Shown piece by piece: positions 11,518 through 21,930 of a stretch of 64,000 nucleotides of DNA. This DNA is from Notamacropus eugenii. Lineage: Eukaryota > Chordata > Mammalia > Diprotodontia > Macropodidae. Every line of letters begins with the position of its first letter. Positions within the stretch are counted from its first letter, which is position 1. The position numbers and the translations under genes are program-made. The stretch spans positions 227,577,136 to 227,641,135 of the forward strand of contig NC_092875.1 in NCBI RefSeq assembly GCF_028372415.1. The letters are read 5' to 3'. The notes under the pieces are model-generated. The model did no database searches. It had not been told where the DNA came from and saw only the letters and a list, made by a program, of their open reading frames with translations.

Positions 11518-12554
11518 AATAGAGTGACCTCTGACCTTCCTGGTAGGAATTAAAGTCTTCCTTGGATGAGAGTTCAGGTAGAAGAAACTAGAGATGTGTC
11601 TCCCTTTGAGCCACACAAGGGTACCCCATGCTATGTGTAGAAGGACAGATCTCATGACATCAAATTATGTGAAATTTATCCTATACCTCATATTTTATTA
11701 GTGTGAATACTTAGAGGATATGGATCAGCTTAAAACTCAGAGAGAAAGGAAACAAATTCTGGTGTTTTAAGTATATTAGAAAATGACCCAAATTGATGTT
11801 CTTAGGAAACCCTGAGGGTAAAAGACTTTAGACATAGAGATTATTGAAAGGACCCTCAAGTTGAACTTGGTCCACAGTTTTAAAGGTCAGAATCAAAATG
11901 ACACAGAGGTTACAATTGTACAGGACCTCTGATTGCAAGACTTCTGTACCCTTTGACACCAGCAATGGCTGAGAAAAGGCTTTAAAACTTTTTTCAAGGA
12001 TCCAGATACCACAGACCTTGTGACAAAGTCAAAATCATCTATACCTTTGTTGTACTCTTTGCCTACAGTCTTTCGATCTTGCAGCACAATTTATACTATA
12101 CTTTCCCAGGAACAAAACATAAAGGGAACAATAGGGAAACAATAGGGGAAATCATGGAGAAAACAGCAGATTCCTTGGCAGAACATAAGTTTTATTTGGT
12201 TCTCTTGTTCTTATCAAGACAACTAAACAGTCACTGAAAAGGGACCTACAGGTTCTGAGGCTCTATGTTTCTATTTATAGCCTGAAGACAAGCTAAGATC
12301 AGAAGAGAGGCTAGCTTAAGGTCATCAGCAACTCTACTATCTTTATGATTCGACAAACAAAGTAAGAATACTTTGATTTCCTGAACTACTGACATTACCA
12401 TTTTATGGGAAGGGTAGAGGTCCTGGTGACTTGTAGCTTTCATTCCTAGATAATGTGGCCCATCTAATTTCTTTAGTCTTTGTCCAGGATTACCAAGTGT
12501 TGCTGAAGAAAGTCAGGGAATCAAGATAATTTTGTGTTACTCAATCTTATAGGA
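11518..12554. other. unassigned sequence
   Basis: No gene or known repeat recognised. Short frames on the minus strand near 11893-12087 and 12246-12443 lack any family likeness. Confidence 0.45.
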
Positions 12555-12690
12555 TCAAAAAAAAATAAATGTAGAACTTCAAAATTCTTAGAGGTCATTA
12601 ACCTCAAACTCTAATTATGCAGATGAGGAAACTGAAACTCAGACGGTTAAGTAAAGGGATATACAAGTAATAAATCTAGCACACTTCCCA
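12555..12690 (-). mobile_element. MIR3-like SINE fragment
   Basis: Plus strand: attcttagaggtcattaacc, then gcagatgaggaaactgaaac, gttaagtaaagg. The first part is the reversed L3/CR1-type tail. Confidence 0.65.
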
Positions 12691-13077
12691 TTCCAGTTTC
12701 TCCCAGAGATCTAGCAGTTGTTCAATAATCCTTTGAGTACTTTTTTCTTTGACCCTTTTTAATTCTCCACAGTGACTCTCCAAATATAGCACATAACCTA
12801 ACTTTCTAATTAACTGAGATTGAGTTATCCAGTGTGAGCTCCCTCAGATCTCTTCCTTTAATCTTCCTGATTTCTCACAACTCTTGCCTAACTTACTTTA
12901 GGTTATCAAAAAAAAAAAAAAAAGAGGTATCCTTGCTCTTCACTTTTGCCCTTATACTCTTAATCAATTGTAAAAGCAAGGACCCCGACATACACAGGAG
13001 AGTTTGCTATCACAGGTTCTTTGATCTACTTTTCTAAAAGAAAAACAACTTTTGAGGGGTCAACAATCACTTTAATC

Positions 13078-13170
13078 AAGCATATATACATACATACATA
13101 CATCTATATATACATATATATATAATATATGTGTGTGTGTGTGTGTATGTATGTGTATATATATATATCA
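13078..13170. repeat. compound TA/CATA/TG microsatellite
   Basis: tacatacatacatac, (TA)n and a (TG)n run. Confidence 0.95.
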
Positions 13171-13689
13171 TTCATTTAGTTCAGGGGAAAAAGTCAGCAC
13201 CCTGAACTTCAGAGAAAATACAGAGGAAATAGAGATCAACAGATAGTGTTTCTAGCTGCTTGATCATAAGCAATACATACATCATAGATCAACAGACAGA
13301 TCCAACTGCCTTATAATACATACATAGTTACAAGAGAGAGGAGCACCAACATCTGGGTTTTCAAAGTCAAGGGGTTTCTTAGCTGCTGTTGAGAATCTTG
13401 TCTGACCAAACACTTCCAATGAGTAAGCCCCAAAGTAAAACCTTACCTCAGAATATTCATACACTTTTCAGAGCCAGAGTGCATCACAACCCTTGAGAAC
13501 CAATGCCTCATTAACAAAAGGTGTGGGCCTTCCTACAAATCTCCCCAGGCCATTAATAGGTAGGTAATATCTTTTATCTCATTAGCATTACATCAAGGTA
13601 AAATGATCATTCAGTAGTCCTTAAGGAAAAATCTTCTGGGGGCAAGGTAGTAGTGGTGGATTATAAAGGACTTTTAAGATACACTAAGA
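13171..13689. other. unassigned sequence
   Basis: Nothing recognised apart from ordinary AT-rich DNA. Confidence 0.4.
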
Positions 13690-13905
13690 TCATAAGATTA
13701 TAGATTGAGAGCTGAATAGAACATTAGAGATGGTCTCTTCCAAGCATATGGTTTAATAGATGAGGAAATTTAAGTCCTTCAGAATTAACATGTCTTGGTC
13801 AAGATGAAAGAGATTATGAGGGAGATTTGAAAAGAAGTCCTCTAACTCATAACCTTGCACCCCATTATATACTACTGCAGAACTCTTTCCACTGAAATGT
13901 GCTGA
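13690..13905 (-). mobile_element. MIR3-like SINE with L3/CR1-type tail
   Basis: Plus strand: attatagattgagagctgaa, attagagatggtctcttcca, tagatgaggaaatttaagtc, and the far end ctttccactgaa. Heavily mutated but in the right order. Confidence 0.65.
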
Positions 13906-13944
13906 GGTGCCACATTCAGAATGAAGGAAACACTAATTTCATTA

Positions 13945-14290
13945 TATACTTCTCTAGTCAGACAACTTTTGGAGCATTTCACTGAGTTCCAGACATCATA
14001 TTTAGGAAGGGCATAGGCAACCAAATAAGTTGCATTCAGATAAGAACAACTAGTATGGTAAGATAACTAGAATGGGCCATAGAATGATTGGCAAAAGGAA
14101 CTAGGGATGACCTGGGAGAAATGACACTGGAGGAACATAATAGCCATTTTGAAATCTGGTGAAGGCATTCACATGAAAGAAGATCAGAGATTTAGAGCTT
14201 GTTCTGCTTGGCACTGGAAGATAAAACCTGAAGCAATAAATGAAAATTTCAGAGAAGTAGATAATAGCTTCATGTTGGCTTTTTTTTTAT
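13945..14290 (-). mobile_element. CR1/L3 LINE remnant
   Basis: Words of the reversed L3 element in order: gacatcatatttaggaaggg, aactagaatgggcca, ggaactagggatgacctggg, cataatagccattttgaaat, tagagcttgttctgcttggc, actggaagataaaacc. Confidence 0.7.
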
Positions 14291-14529
14291 ACAACATCTC
14301 TTGCAGAGGAGGAAGAGGTGGAGGCAGTCTATGAAGCTTTTGATGAGAAACCCTAAATTAAATTAAATATACATTAATACTGTATATACCAATGTTAATG
14401 TGGGCATAGGTAGGGAAGAAGCAGGAGGAGGAGGAAGAGGACAAGGATGATATGAGGAGGACAAGGAAGGAAAATGTCTTTCTTGAGTAAGGAAGGAAAG
14501 AGGCCGTGAAATACTATGCATACTTCAAG

Positions 14530-15430
14530 TAAAAAATCTAGAGGTTTGAAGCAGAGCAAACAATAAATAACCTTACAAAAATAAAACTGATTTTAACAGA
14601 TGGGAAACAAGTCATTACTGATTATGTGGGAGTCACACTTGATTAAGATGTCTGTGAATAGTTAGACCAAATTTATTGAGGCAAAGAAGAATTGACACAA
14701 ATCCAGTCAAAAGGAGAAATTAAAAGATATGTTATACTACTAAAATAACTCTAATATGACCTACTTAAAGAAGTCATTGATGAAGAAACATGGAAAATAA
14801 ATAGAGAAAAGAAAATGGATATTAATGAAAACAATTTTGTAGCCATGTATAACCAATGTAAATCAATCGCCATAATGACAAGACCAAAAATGTCCTTAAA
14901 ATTTTGGTCAATATATCCTTGATTTTCTTGTAAAGCAGAGAGACATAGTTTTAGCTTTTAAAATAAATTCTCTTGTAAAAGCTTATGGAGAAGGATGGTG
15001 AAAGCTAATAAACATTACTGCATAAATGAGACAAGCAAGAGAAGGAAAAACAACTTTAAAGAAAACTTGGCCAGAGGTACAACTAAACAAAATAATGTCA
15101 AGAACATTTAAGGACAAAATGGAAGGACAACAACTGACCAAGCATAGAAAATACCTACATATATTTTATAGCAAATTCTTTTTACCCTCAAGGACATTGG
15201 AGACATAGCATTTGGATTTTACTATCACAGCTCCAGATATTCTGACAGAGAAAATAGAAATGGTATTAGAGAAAACATACTGAGAAAAGCAGCTGTTAAG
15301 AGATGAAGTACATACAGATGTCTATGATGTAAATGACAAAATTTGAAAGAGTTGAAGGATCTATTTTCAAGGTTTCTGAAGCAGATTTCCAAGGAATGGA
15401 AAAAACTTAGACTTTATTATTACCCAAACT
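14530..15430 (+). pseudogene. RTE-type (BovB/CFDP2-related) retrotransposon ORF remnant
   Basis: Broken coding pieces on one strand in the order of an RTE endonuclease-reverse transcriptase. ILTDGKQVITDYVGV (14590-14634) fits the end of the endonuclease domain (family pattern NEIDYILTD..W.VTDV). A 47-codon open piece at 14767-14907 holds VIDEETWKINREKKMDI and VAMYNQCKSIAIMTRPK. Then come FYSKFFLPSRT, PDILTEKIEMVLEKTY (15233-15280) and, in another frame, DLFSRFLKQISKEWKKLR (15358 on), matching the family run PDILPEEVEAAL and LF.R.L....IPKEWKKS that precedes the reverse-transcriptase palm. It has at least three frame changes and many stops, and the catalytic aspartates are gone because an L2 follows at about 15440. 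An autonomous RTE is what mobilises SINEs with BovB-like tails such as those at 25.1, 37.7 and 40.2 kb. Confidence 0.6.
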
Positions 15431-15439
15431 TTCAAATAA

Positions 15440-15893
15440 GAGTATCAATCTACAAGCTTTATCTGCTATATATCAGATACTGTGACACATGGGAAAGATA
15501 CAAGGACAAAAATAAAATGAATCCTGTTTTCAGGGAGTTTACATTCTATGAAGGAGACAACATGAATTTATAGAGGTACACATACAAAAAAGTTATAAAA
15601 TAATCTTGGGAGACAGAGACAATAGCAATTGTGGTATTAGGAAAGGCCTGATAACATATAATATAGTGCTTTAACTGAATCTTTCTGTAAAGTAAATATT
15701 CTAAGATGTAGAGGTAAGGAGGGGATGTGCTTCAGAAAAAGGGCATAGCTAGTTCAAAGACACAAGTATAGGAGATGGAACGACACTGGATCTGAACAGT
15801 GAATAAACCAACTAGATAGAATAAAGAGTGTAAGCTGAAGAACAGTGTATAAGAAGACTGGAAAGGTGGAAATAGACCCAGTTGTGAAGGTCT
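15440..15893 (-). mobile_element. L2 3' region, part 1 of a split copy
   Basis: Reversed L2: atcagatactgtgacacatg, gggaaagatacaagg, agggagtttacattctatga, then tagttcaaagacacaagtat, agtgtaagctgaag, gtgtataagaagactggaaa. The L2 resumes after 16285. Confidence 0.75.
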
Positions 15894-15899
15894 TCTTGT

Positions 15900-16285
15900 T
15901 ATTTCTTACTCAAGAAATCCTGCTGACTGAATTTTCACTGGTTGTGTCCCAAGTCTAGAAATCTCCCCCTCATCATCTCCACCTCCAGGTTTTCCTAGCC
16001 ACCTTCCAAGTCTCAGCTAAAGTTTCACTCTACAGGAATCCCTCCCTAGACCCCCTCAATGCCAGTACCTTCCCTCTGTGATTATTTTCAATTTATCCTG
16101 TATATATCTTATTTTTACATCATATAGTTATTTGCATATTATCTTCCCCCATCACCCCCACCATTAGACTGTGAGCTCTTTGAGGGAAAAAGACCTATTT
16201 TTGAGTTTCTTTGTATCCTCAGTCATTAGCAAACTGCCTGGCATATAACAGGCACTTGATAAACACTTGTTGACTTGACTTGAGT
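15900..16285 (+). mobile_element. L2 3' end nested inside the opposite-strand L2
   Basis: Sense L2: gaaatctccccctcatcatc, ccaccttccaagtctcagct, attagactgtgagctctttg, ttgtatcctcagtcattag, ggcacttgataaacacttgt. It separates parts 1 and 2 of the minus-strand L2. Confidence 0.8.
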
Positions 16286-16571
16286 AGTTTGCAAAATCAA
16301 ACAGAGTTTATATTTGCTCTTCTATGTAACAGGAACATGAAAGCTTGTTGAGTAGTAGGGGGTGACATGGTCACACATTCATTTTAGGACAATTGCATTG
16401 GTAGCTATGTAGAGTATAGTTTGGAAACGAGAGAAAACAAAAAGGAGAGAATTACATAGTAGTCTAAGAGGTAATAAGGACCTAAGGTGGTGACTGTGTA
16501 AGTTGAGGAAAGAATGTATGTTCAAAATGTTGTAGAGATAGAAACAACAAGATTCAGCAATTGCTCTTTTT
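16286..16571 (-). mobile_element. L2 3' region, part 2
   Basis: Continues reversed L2: caaacagagtttatatttgc, gcttgttgagtagtaggggg, tgacatggtcacacattcat, tttaggacaattgcattgg, gtagtctaagaggtaataag. Confidence 0.75.
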
Positions 16572-17097
16572 GTAATTAAAAAACAACTGGAAACTGAAGG
16601 AAGGCAAGTCAATTGAGAGATGACTGAACAAGTTATGGCATATTAATATTATGAATACTACTGTGCCATAAATAATGATTAAGAGATAGTTTCAGAAAAA
16701 CTGATGCAAAATGAAGTGAGCAGAACCAGTACAGTGATAACAACATTGTAAAGATAATCAACTTTGAAACATTTAGGAATTCTAACACAAAAATCAACCA
16801 CAATTTCAAAGGACTCTTGATGGAACATGCTATCTACCTCCAAAGTGATAGATGAGGAACTTGGAATGCATATTGAAACATCTTCTTCTTCTTCTTCATC
16901 ATCATCATCATCATCATCATCTTCTTCTTCTTCATCATCTTCTTCTTCTTCTTCTTCTTTGGAAATAGCTAATGACTTATGAATTTGTTTTCCATGAATA
17001 CATAAATTGTAATGAGTTTTGTTTTCCTTCCCTTCTCAATGGATGGGGGGAGGTGAGGGGAGAGATTTTAGAACTGAAAATAAAATTTAAAAAAAGA
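16572..17097 (+). mobile_element. 5'-truncated L1 3' end
   Basis: L1 sense strand: caactggaaactgaaggaag, attgagagatgactgaacaa, gttatggcatattaatatta, aagtgagcagaaccagtaca, ggactcttgatggaacatg, a G-rich UTR (ggatggggggaggtgaggg) and an A-rich end at 17080-17097. Interrupts the minus-strand L2. Confidence 0.85.
16883..16961 (+). repeat. (CTT)n/(CAT)n trinucleotide microsatellite
   Basis: Blocks of ctt and cat alternate inside the L1 3' UTR. Its place in the UTR suggests expansion after insertion. Confidence 0.95.
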
Positions 17098-17285
17098 TAT
17101 GTGGGATGAGAGTGAGGAATTGAGAATGACACTTAAATCCAACCTTGTTGGATTTAAGGATGATGATTGTCTTGAAAATAAGAGGGAAGTTTAGAAGAAT
17201 GATGGGTTTGGGAAGAAAGATGACGAGTCCAGGCATAGATGTATCAAGTTTAAGGTGCCTGTGGGATATCCATATCAAAATACAC
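17098..17285 (-). mobile_element. L2 3' region, part 3
   Basis: Reversed L2 resumes: tgtgggatgagagtgaggaa, ttgagaatgacacttaaatc, agagggaagtttagaagaat, gatgggtttgggaagaaaga, tttaaggtgcctgtgggata. Confidence 0.75.
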
Positions 17286-17462
17286 AAGGCTCTTTACTGA
17301 TAGAAAACTCAGTATCTCTCCGAGGTAGCCAGTTCTGATTTTGGACAGTTCTGTTATAACATTCTCTCTTATATTAAATTGAAATGTATTTTCCTTTAAC
17401 TATCACATACTGATTCTAGTTCTACCCTCTGGGGGAGAATTATTCAAATTCTTGTTATTATT

Positions 17463-17722
17463 AGAGGCAGCTAGATGGTGTAATGCAAAGGCACTTGGGT
17501 CTGGAAAACCTGAGCTCAATCTGGCCTCAGGCACTTCTTAGTTGGTTACCCTGGAAAAGTCACTTAAACTCTATTTGCCTTGGTTTCCTCAGTTGTAAAA
17601 TGGGGATAATAAGAGCACATCGTTCCCTAGGTTATTTTGAGTATAAAATGAGATAATATTTACGAGGTGCTTTGCAAATTTTAAAATGCTATATAAATGT
17701 CAGCTATGGTTATTATTAGCTC
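17463..17722 (+). mobile_element. CORE-SINE (MIR-like, L2-type tail)
   Basis: gaggcagctagatggtgta head, aacctgagctcaatctggcc, cctcagttgtaaaatgggga, gagataatatttacgaggtg, aaaatgctatataaatgtca. Nearly complete. Confidence 0.9.
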
Positions 17723-18359
17723 AACAGTGCCCTCAAATACATTCTAGTTATGTGGTGACTTACAAAATGGGCACAACACACATGAATTTTTTTCTAGGTT
17801 TCACTAGTATGTCACTCCAAGGAAGGAATAGTTACTTATGGCCAATATTTATCTTTAGAGGATCATAATCTTTATGCAATCTTTGGCCCTTCAGGCTTTC
17901 TTCTTCACCCTGTCTTGAGCTATGAAAATATTGCATCCTTGTTGGACTGCAGCACCCATTTATCAGGCAGAATATGGGGAAGGAACATTGTCCTCACCAG
18001 CATGCATTACTGTCAATCCTCAAGGACGTATCTGCCTACCTGCCTTCCTCTATTCAGAACAGAAACTGACACACCAATTCAATAGCTGTTTTTTTTTTTT
18101 TCCTTTTTGCTCCTAATCTTTATGCCCCACCACTGTCATAGGAGAAAATTAAATTAGTAACAAAACTCAGGAACATCTTCACAGTCTGCTCCAAGCCACA
18201 TGTTTCTGTCCTCTCTAATCAAAGACATCACTGCTGACAGTGATTACAATCTGCGTGTATGGGTGTGACTGAAAAGCCTGATATCTGAACAACAGCCTTT
18301 TCCACACTACAGAGATATAAAGGTTACTCTTTAATTTCTGGTAGTCCCTGTTCTTTGTA
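17723..18359. other. unassigned sequence
   Basis: No gene recognised. A 12-base T run sits near 18089. Confidence 0.4.
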
Positions 18360-18700
18360 AAACCTTGTCGCTGGTTTTGCCAGTGCCCCTTGACCTCACA
18401 GTTTTCAGGAAGCCTCATCTCAAAGCGGAGCTTTCCAATTCCTTATCACTGCACACCAGGCTTACCGTCACGGGCTGTTGTCATTCTCCAGCATCCATAG
18501 CTTCAGCACAGCGTTTGAAGCTGAGCATCCAGGGGTTCTCACATTATTGCTCTCCCTCTTGTCAGTAGCCCCACTGAGTTCCTCATACAAAAACCACTGG
18601 GGTAGATTGCTGGCACTGGTTTGCTTGCATCTGTTCTCCTCACTCCGGCAGCTCACTGAAACTGTGGTGCAGCAGTTGGATTTGATAGTCATTTAAAATG
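18360..18700. other. GC-richer block open on both strands
   Basis: Retains more CpG than its surroundings (tcgctgg, agcgg, ccgtcacggg, agcgttt, ccggc). A 74-codon ATG frame runs on the minus strand (18692-18468) and a similar one on the plus strand. I recognise no family. It may be unrelated to coding. Confidence 0.3.
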
Positions 18701-18711
18701 TGTCTCGCCTG

Positions 18712-18860
18712 TGTAGAGCATTGTGCTGATCTGTAACAGGGATGAGGAGGCAGGGAAAGATCTAGCTAAAACATTGCTCCTGACCTCATGGAGCTCACCC
18801 TTTAATAATAGGATGAGATCCATACAATATAAAATGAGTCATTATGCCAGGTTGCAGCTA
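18712..18860 (-). mobile_element. L2 3' fragment
   Basis: Plus strand: gcattgtgctgatctgtaac, then ttgctcctgacctcatggag, ctcaccctttaataatagg, the reversed L2 tail order. Confidence 0.5.
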
Positions 18861-18939
18861 CAGAGAAAGGTCCTCTCCCCTTGGACTAGACCAGAACAGT
18901 AGGGGCATAGAAGAGCCTCCGTAATTTGGATCCTCCAAA

Positions 18940-19125
18940 CAACACCAAACACAAACATACCACTCATCTGGTCAAACAGTTGGACATATTCCTGGAAGTC
19001 GTAGTGCAATAGTCGGAGTCCTCAGTCAGGACAAAGTAAGAAAATCAATTCTTTTATTCACATATGAGAGCAGAATTTATAGGGCAATTGAGCCTCAAAC
19101 ATTCACAAAATTAATCACATGTTTA
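18940..19125 (-). mobile_element. candidate LTR fragment
   Basis: On the minus strand it reads gtgaataaaagaattg, then ttcttactttgtcctgactg and aggactccgactattgc, resembling an AATAAA signal followed by U5. No borders or internal region seen. Confidence 0.25.
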
Positions 19126-19194
19126 TACATTATGTATAAGGTAATGCATATGAAAATACTTTGAAAACTATGAAATGCCATGTAAATAATAATG

Positions 19195-19395
19195 CTAGCA
19201 AATTATATAGCACTTTCAAGTTTGCAAAGTACTTTTGATACATTATCTAACTTGAGCCTGGTAATGATGCTGAAAAGTAGGTACTACATGTCCCCATTTT
19301 ACAGATGAGGAAATTAACATTAAAAGAGGTAAGACAATTTGCCAATGGTCAAACTACTGGTAAATATCAGAAGTAGGATTGAAAAAATTTTTAAA
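19195..19395 (-). mobile_element. CORE-SINE (MIR-like)
   Basis: Plus strand: tatagcactttcaagtttgc, aaagtacttttgatacatta, ccccattttacagatgagga, aaagaggtaagacaatttgc. Reversed tail-to-head order. Confidence 0.85.
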
Positions 19396-19399
19396 AATC

Positions 19400-19742
19400 A
19401 ATGAATGTATTTCCTTCTTTTCTTTCAGTAGACACTGGAGAAAATAGGTATAGAATATTTCACATATTGTATGTAGGGCAACCAATATCTGACCAAGAAC
19501 CTTTTATATGACATCTCCATTAGGTAGTCATATATGTATTATGTTTAAATGCATGCATGTATATGTATCTATGTGTATACAGGCACATACGTATATGTAT
19601 ATATACATGTATATTTGATTTGAACTGTTTTTAATCTTTTTGTATTATTTACTGTAAGGGATGGTCACTGGTAAGGAAAGGGGTTAGGAATATGTTCAGA
19701 AATAAAGGTAATATAAAAATAAAATATATCAATTTTTTTTAA
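19400..19742 (+). mobile_element. L1 3' end (older subfamily)
   Basis: agtagacactggagaaaata, tagaatatttcacatattgt, then ttttaatctttttgtattat, taagggatggtcactggtaa, atgttcagaaataaaggtaa and an A/T-rich end: the same 3' UTR type as at 31.5-32.1 kb. Contains a TATG microsatellite at 19545-19610. Confidence 0.7.
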
Positions 19743-20039
19743 AAATAAAAGACTTTCTTAAGTTATCTAAAAGGACTACTAATTACAGTTGTAACATAAT
19801 ACTATCAGTGTTCTATTAGCACATTCACAGTTCAGAAAGAATGTTTTTCCATGTCATGAAGCAAATCCCTGAAATAATACTGAATAAAACAGAAGCTATT
19901 AGATAATGTTATTTATAGTTGTCAATACTAAATAATCCATGTAAACATCGATTGAGCCAAAAACATGCTTTGAGAAAAGAAAAAGGAGCCTGACTGGCAT
20001 TAAGAAGCTGACTATGTGTGTCTTGAAATGACTATTTAC

Positions 20040-20183
20040 TGTGCCTAGAATGATCTCTCTACTCCTTCCTCTTCTAGTTACCTTGAAAAACTTAGCTCAA
20101 ACACTGCATTCTATGTCATTTCTTAGTACTTTCAGGCTGCTAGTACCCTCAGGTGCAAGATTTTTAAGAGGGATAGAGGGAGA

Positions 20184-20270
<87 letters not shown>

Positions 20271-20440
20271 ATCGATCTTGCATGTGTTGATATGTCCATG
20301 TTGTCCCTCCATTAGAATAGAAACTTCTTGAGGGAAGGGACCATTTGGTTTTGGTCTTTGTATCTCTAACACTTATAGCTATATTGGCATATAGTGGACA
20401 CTTTTTTTTTTTTTATGATTGACTGAATTAGAAAGCTACA
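20040..20440 (+). mobile_element. L2 3' end split by a microsatellite
   Basis: Sense L2 words before (gcctagaatgatctctctac, ttgaaaaacttagctcaaac) and after (ccattagaatagaaacttct, tgagggaagggaccatttgg, tttgtatctctaacactta) the AG array. Ends with a T run and gattgactgaatta. Confidence 0.75.
20169..20268. repeat. (AG)n microsatellite, 40 pure units
   Basis: Pure AG from 20189 to 20268, with an imperfect lead from 20169. Both strands read as artefactual Arg-Glu or Ser-Leu runs. Confidence 0.97.
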
Positions 20441-20473
20441 AAGGAAGTGGTATTTTATTTTGTTTTAAAAAAT

Positions 20474-21087
20474 TAAGCATGTACAAAATTATTTACAGCA
20501 GTTTTCTTTGTGGTAGCCAAGAACTGGAAATTGAGGGAATGCCCATCAATTGGGGACTGGCTGAAAAAGTTGTGGTATATGAATGTAATTGAATACTATT
20601 GTGCTATAAGAAATGATGAACAGGAGGACTTCAGAAAAGCCTGAAAAGACTTATATGAACTGATGCTGAGTGAATTGAGCAGAACCAGGAAAACATTATA
20701 CATAATAACAGCCACAGTATGCAACGACTGTTTCTGATAGACTTAGCCCTTCACAGAAATGCAAGGACCTAAAACATTCTCAAAGGACTCTTGAGGCAAA
20801 ATGCCATCCACTTTCAGAGAAAGAATATAGAATTTGACCTCAGAATGAAGCAGACTATTTTCTCTTGTGTTATGTTTTGTTCTGATTTGATTTTTCTCAT
20901 GGTTTCTCCCATTCATTTTAATTCTTCTATGCAACATGACTAATGTGAAAATGTGTTTAATAAGAATGTATGTGTAGAACCCCATATAAGATTGCATGCC
21001 GTCTTGGGGAGGGAGGGGGAGAAAATTTAAGACTTATGGAAGTGATTGTTGAAAACTAAAAACAATTAAATTAATTTAAAAAAAAGA
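20474..21087 (+). mobile_element. 5'-truncated L1 3' end
   Basis: L1 sense: gccaagaactggaaattgag, ggaatgcccatcaattgggg, gttgtggtatatgaatgtaa, agaaatgatgaacaggagga, gaattgagcagaaccaggaa, caacatgactaatgtgaaaa, the G-rich gagggagggggaga and a terminal A tract. Same subfamily as 28050-28232 and the element at 54.2-60.4 kb. Confidence 0.92.
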
Positions 21088-21309
21088 ATTGAGGGCCATA
21101 CTGATTTTTTCCCCTCTTAGTAAAATGATTATTTTTCAATGCTACTGTGTTTGAATCTAAAATGTATGAGTTGGGTACAAAACTTACAGTTCTAAGACAT
21201 GAAATTAGTTAACAGGTGGTATATTTTTGTTCATGGCAATAAGTAATTGCTTTAATATCCAAAGGGAGCAGGCAACCAGTAAGCTAAAGATGAACCTTTG
21301 ACTTCTTAC

Positions 21310-21466
21310 CTTTGGGATGCTCTGGAAATCGAATTTGCCATAGGAAGTGAAACCTACCCATGTGTCAATAGCCTTTTTAGTTTCCATCTGCTTCATCCAT
21401 TCTGCACAAGGAAACCCCTTCTCTTCTAGGGAAGTTTCTGAATGAACTTCAGTCTCTAATTTTGCT
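21310..21466 (-). other. candidate protein-coding exon, unidentified
   Basis: On the minus strand a 52-codon open frame lies between a strong acceptor-like site (pyrimidine-rich gatttatctccgc, then ctatctttttcaag, exon from 21466) and a near-consensus donor (AAAG then gtaagaag, GT at 21309-21308). The exon would be 157 nt, one base plus 52 codons, ending in phase 0. Peptide segments are AKLETEVHSETSLEEKGF, PCAEWMKQMETKKAIDTW and VGFTSYGKFDFQSIPK. Codon choice near the 3' end (GGC AAA TTC GAT TTC CAG AGC ATC CCA AAG) looks coding. It overlaps no repeat that I recognise. I cannot name the protein, and chance is not excluded. No matching exon on the same strand was found elsewhere in the window. 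Confidence 0.35.
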
Positions 21467-21804
21467 CTTGAAAAAGATAGCGGAGATAAATCAGGGCAGC
21501 AGTAACCCACACCTTTGCCTGAGGAAGCTTATTAGATTTGGGTATTAGCTGTAGGCCAGTACTGAATGATCTTAGCGCTTAACCTTTAATGAAAACAATG
21601 GATCAGCTAGCCTTTCAAAATAGACTTTGGGGTGAAAAATCACTTAACACTTTTTTTCATCATTAAAGTACTCTGAGTCACAGTCTTTTAAGGGAAATAA
21701 AAAGAAGTCTTTAGTCATGTATTATCAGTAAGAGTTGTCAGCTCAACCTCAATACTTGAAAAAGAAGCCAACTATATCCCAGGGCATCTAGGAATGAAGC
21801 ACAC

Positions 21805-21930
21805 TGAATTCAGAATCAAAGAATCACAAATGTCAGAGTTGGGAGGGATCTCAAAGATTAGACTGTCTAGTTCAACCATAGATTGAACAAGAAACTGCCC
21901 TACACCATAGCTGACAAGTGGTTATATTTA
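21805..21930 (-). mobile_element. CR1/L3 3' remnant
   Basis: Plus strand: aagaatcacaaatgtcagag, ttgggagggatctcaaagat, gtctagttcaaccatag, aagaaactgccctacacc, gctgacaagtggtta, the reversed L3 tail order. Confidence 0.7.

Noticed and set aside
20041..20372. Arg-Glu and Ser-Leu proteins
   Set aside because: Both strands of the AG microsatellite inside an L2.
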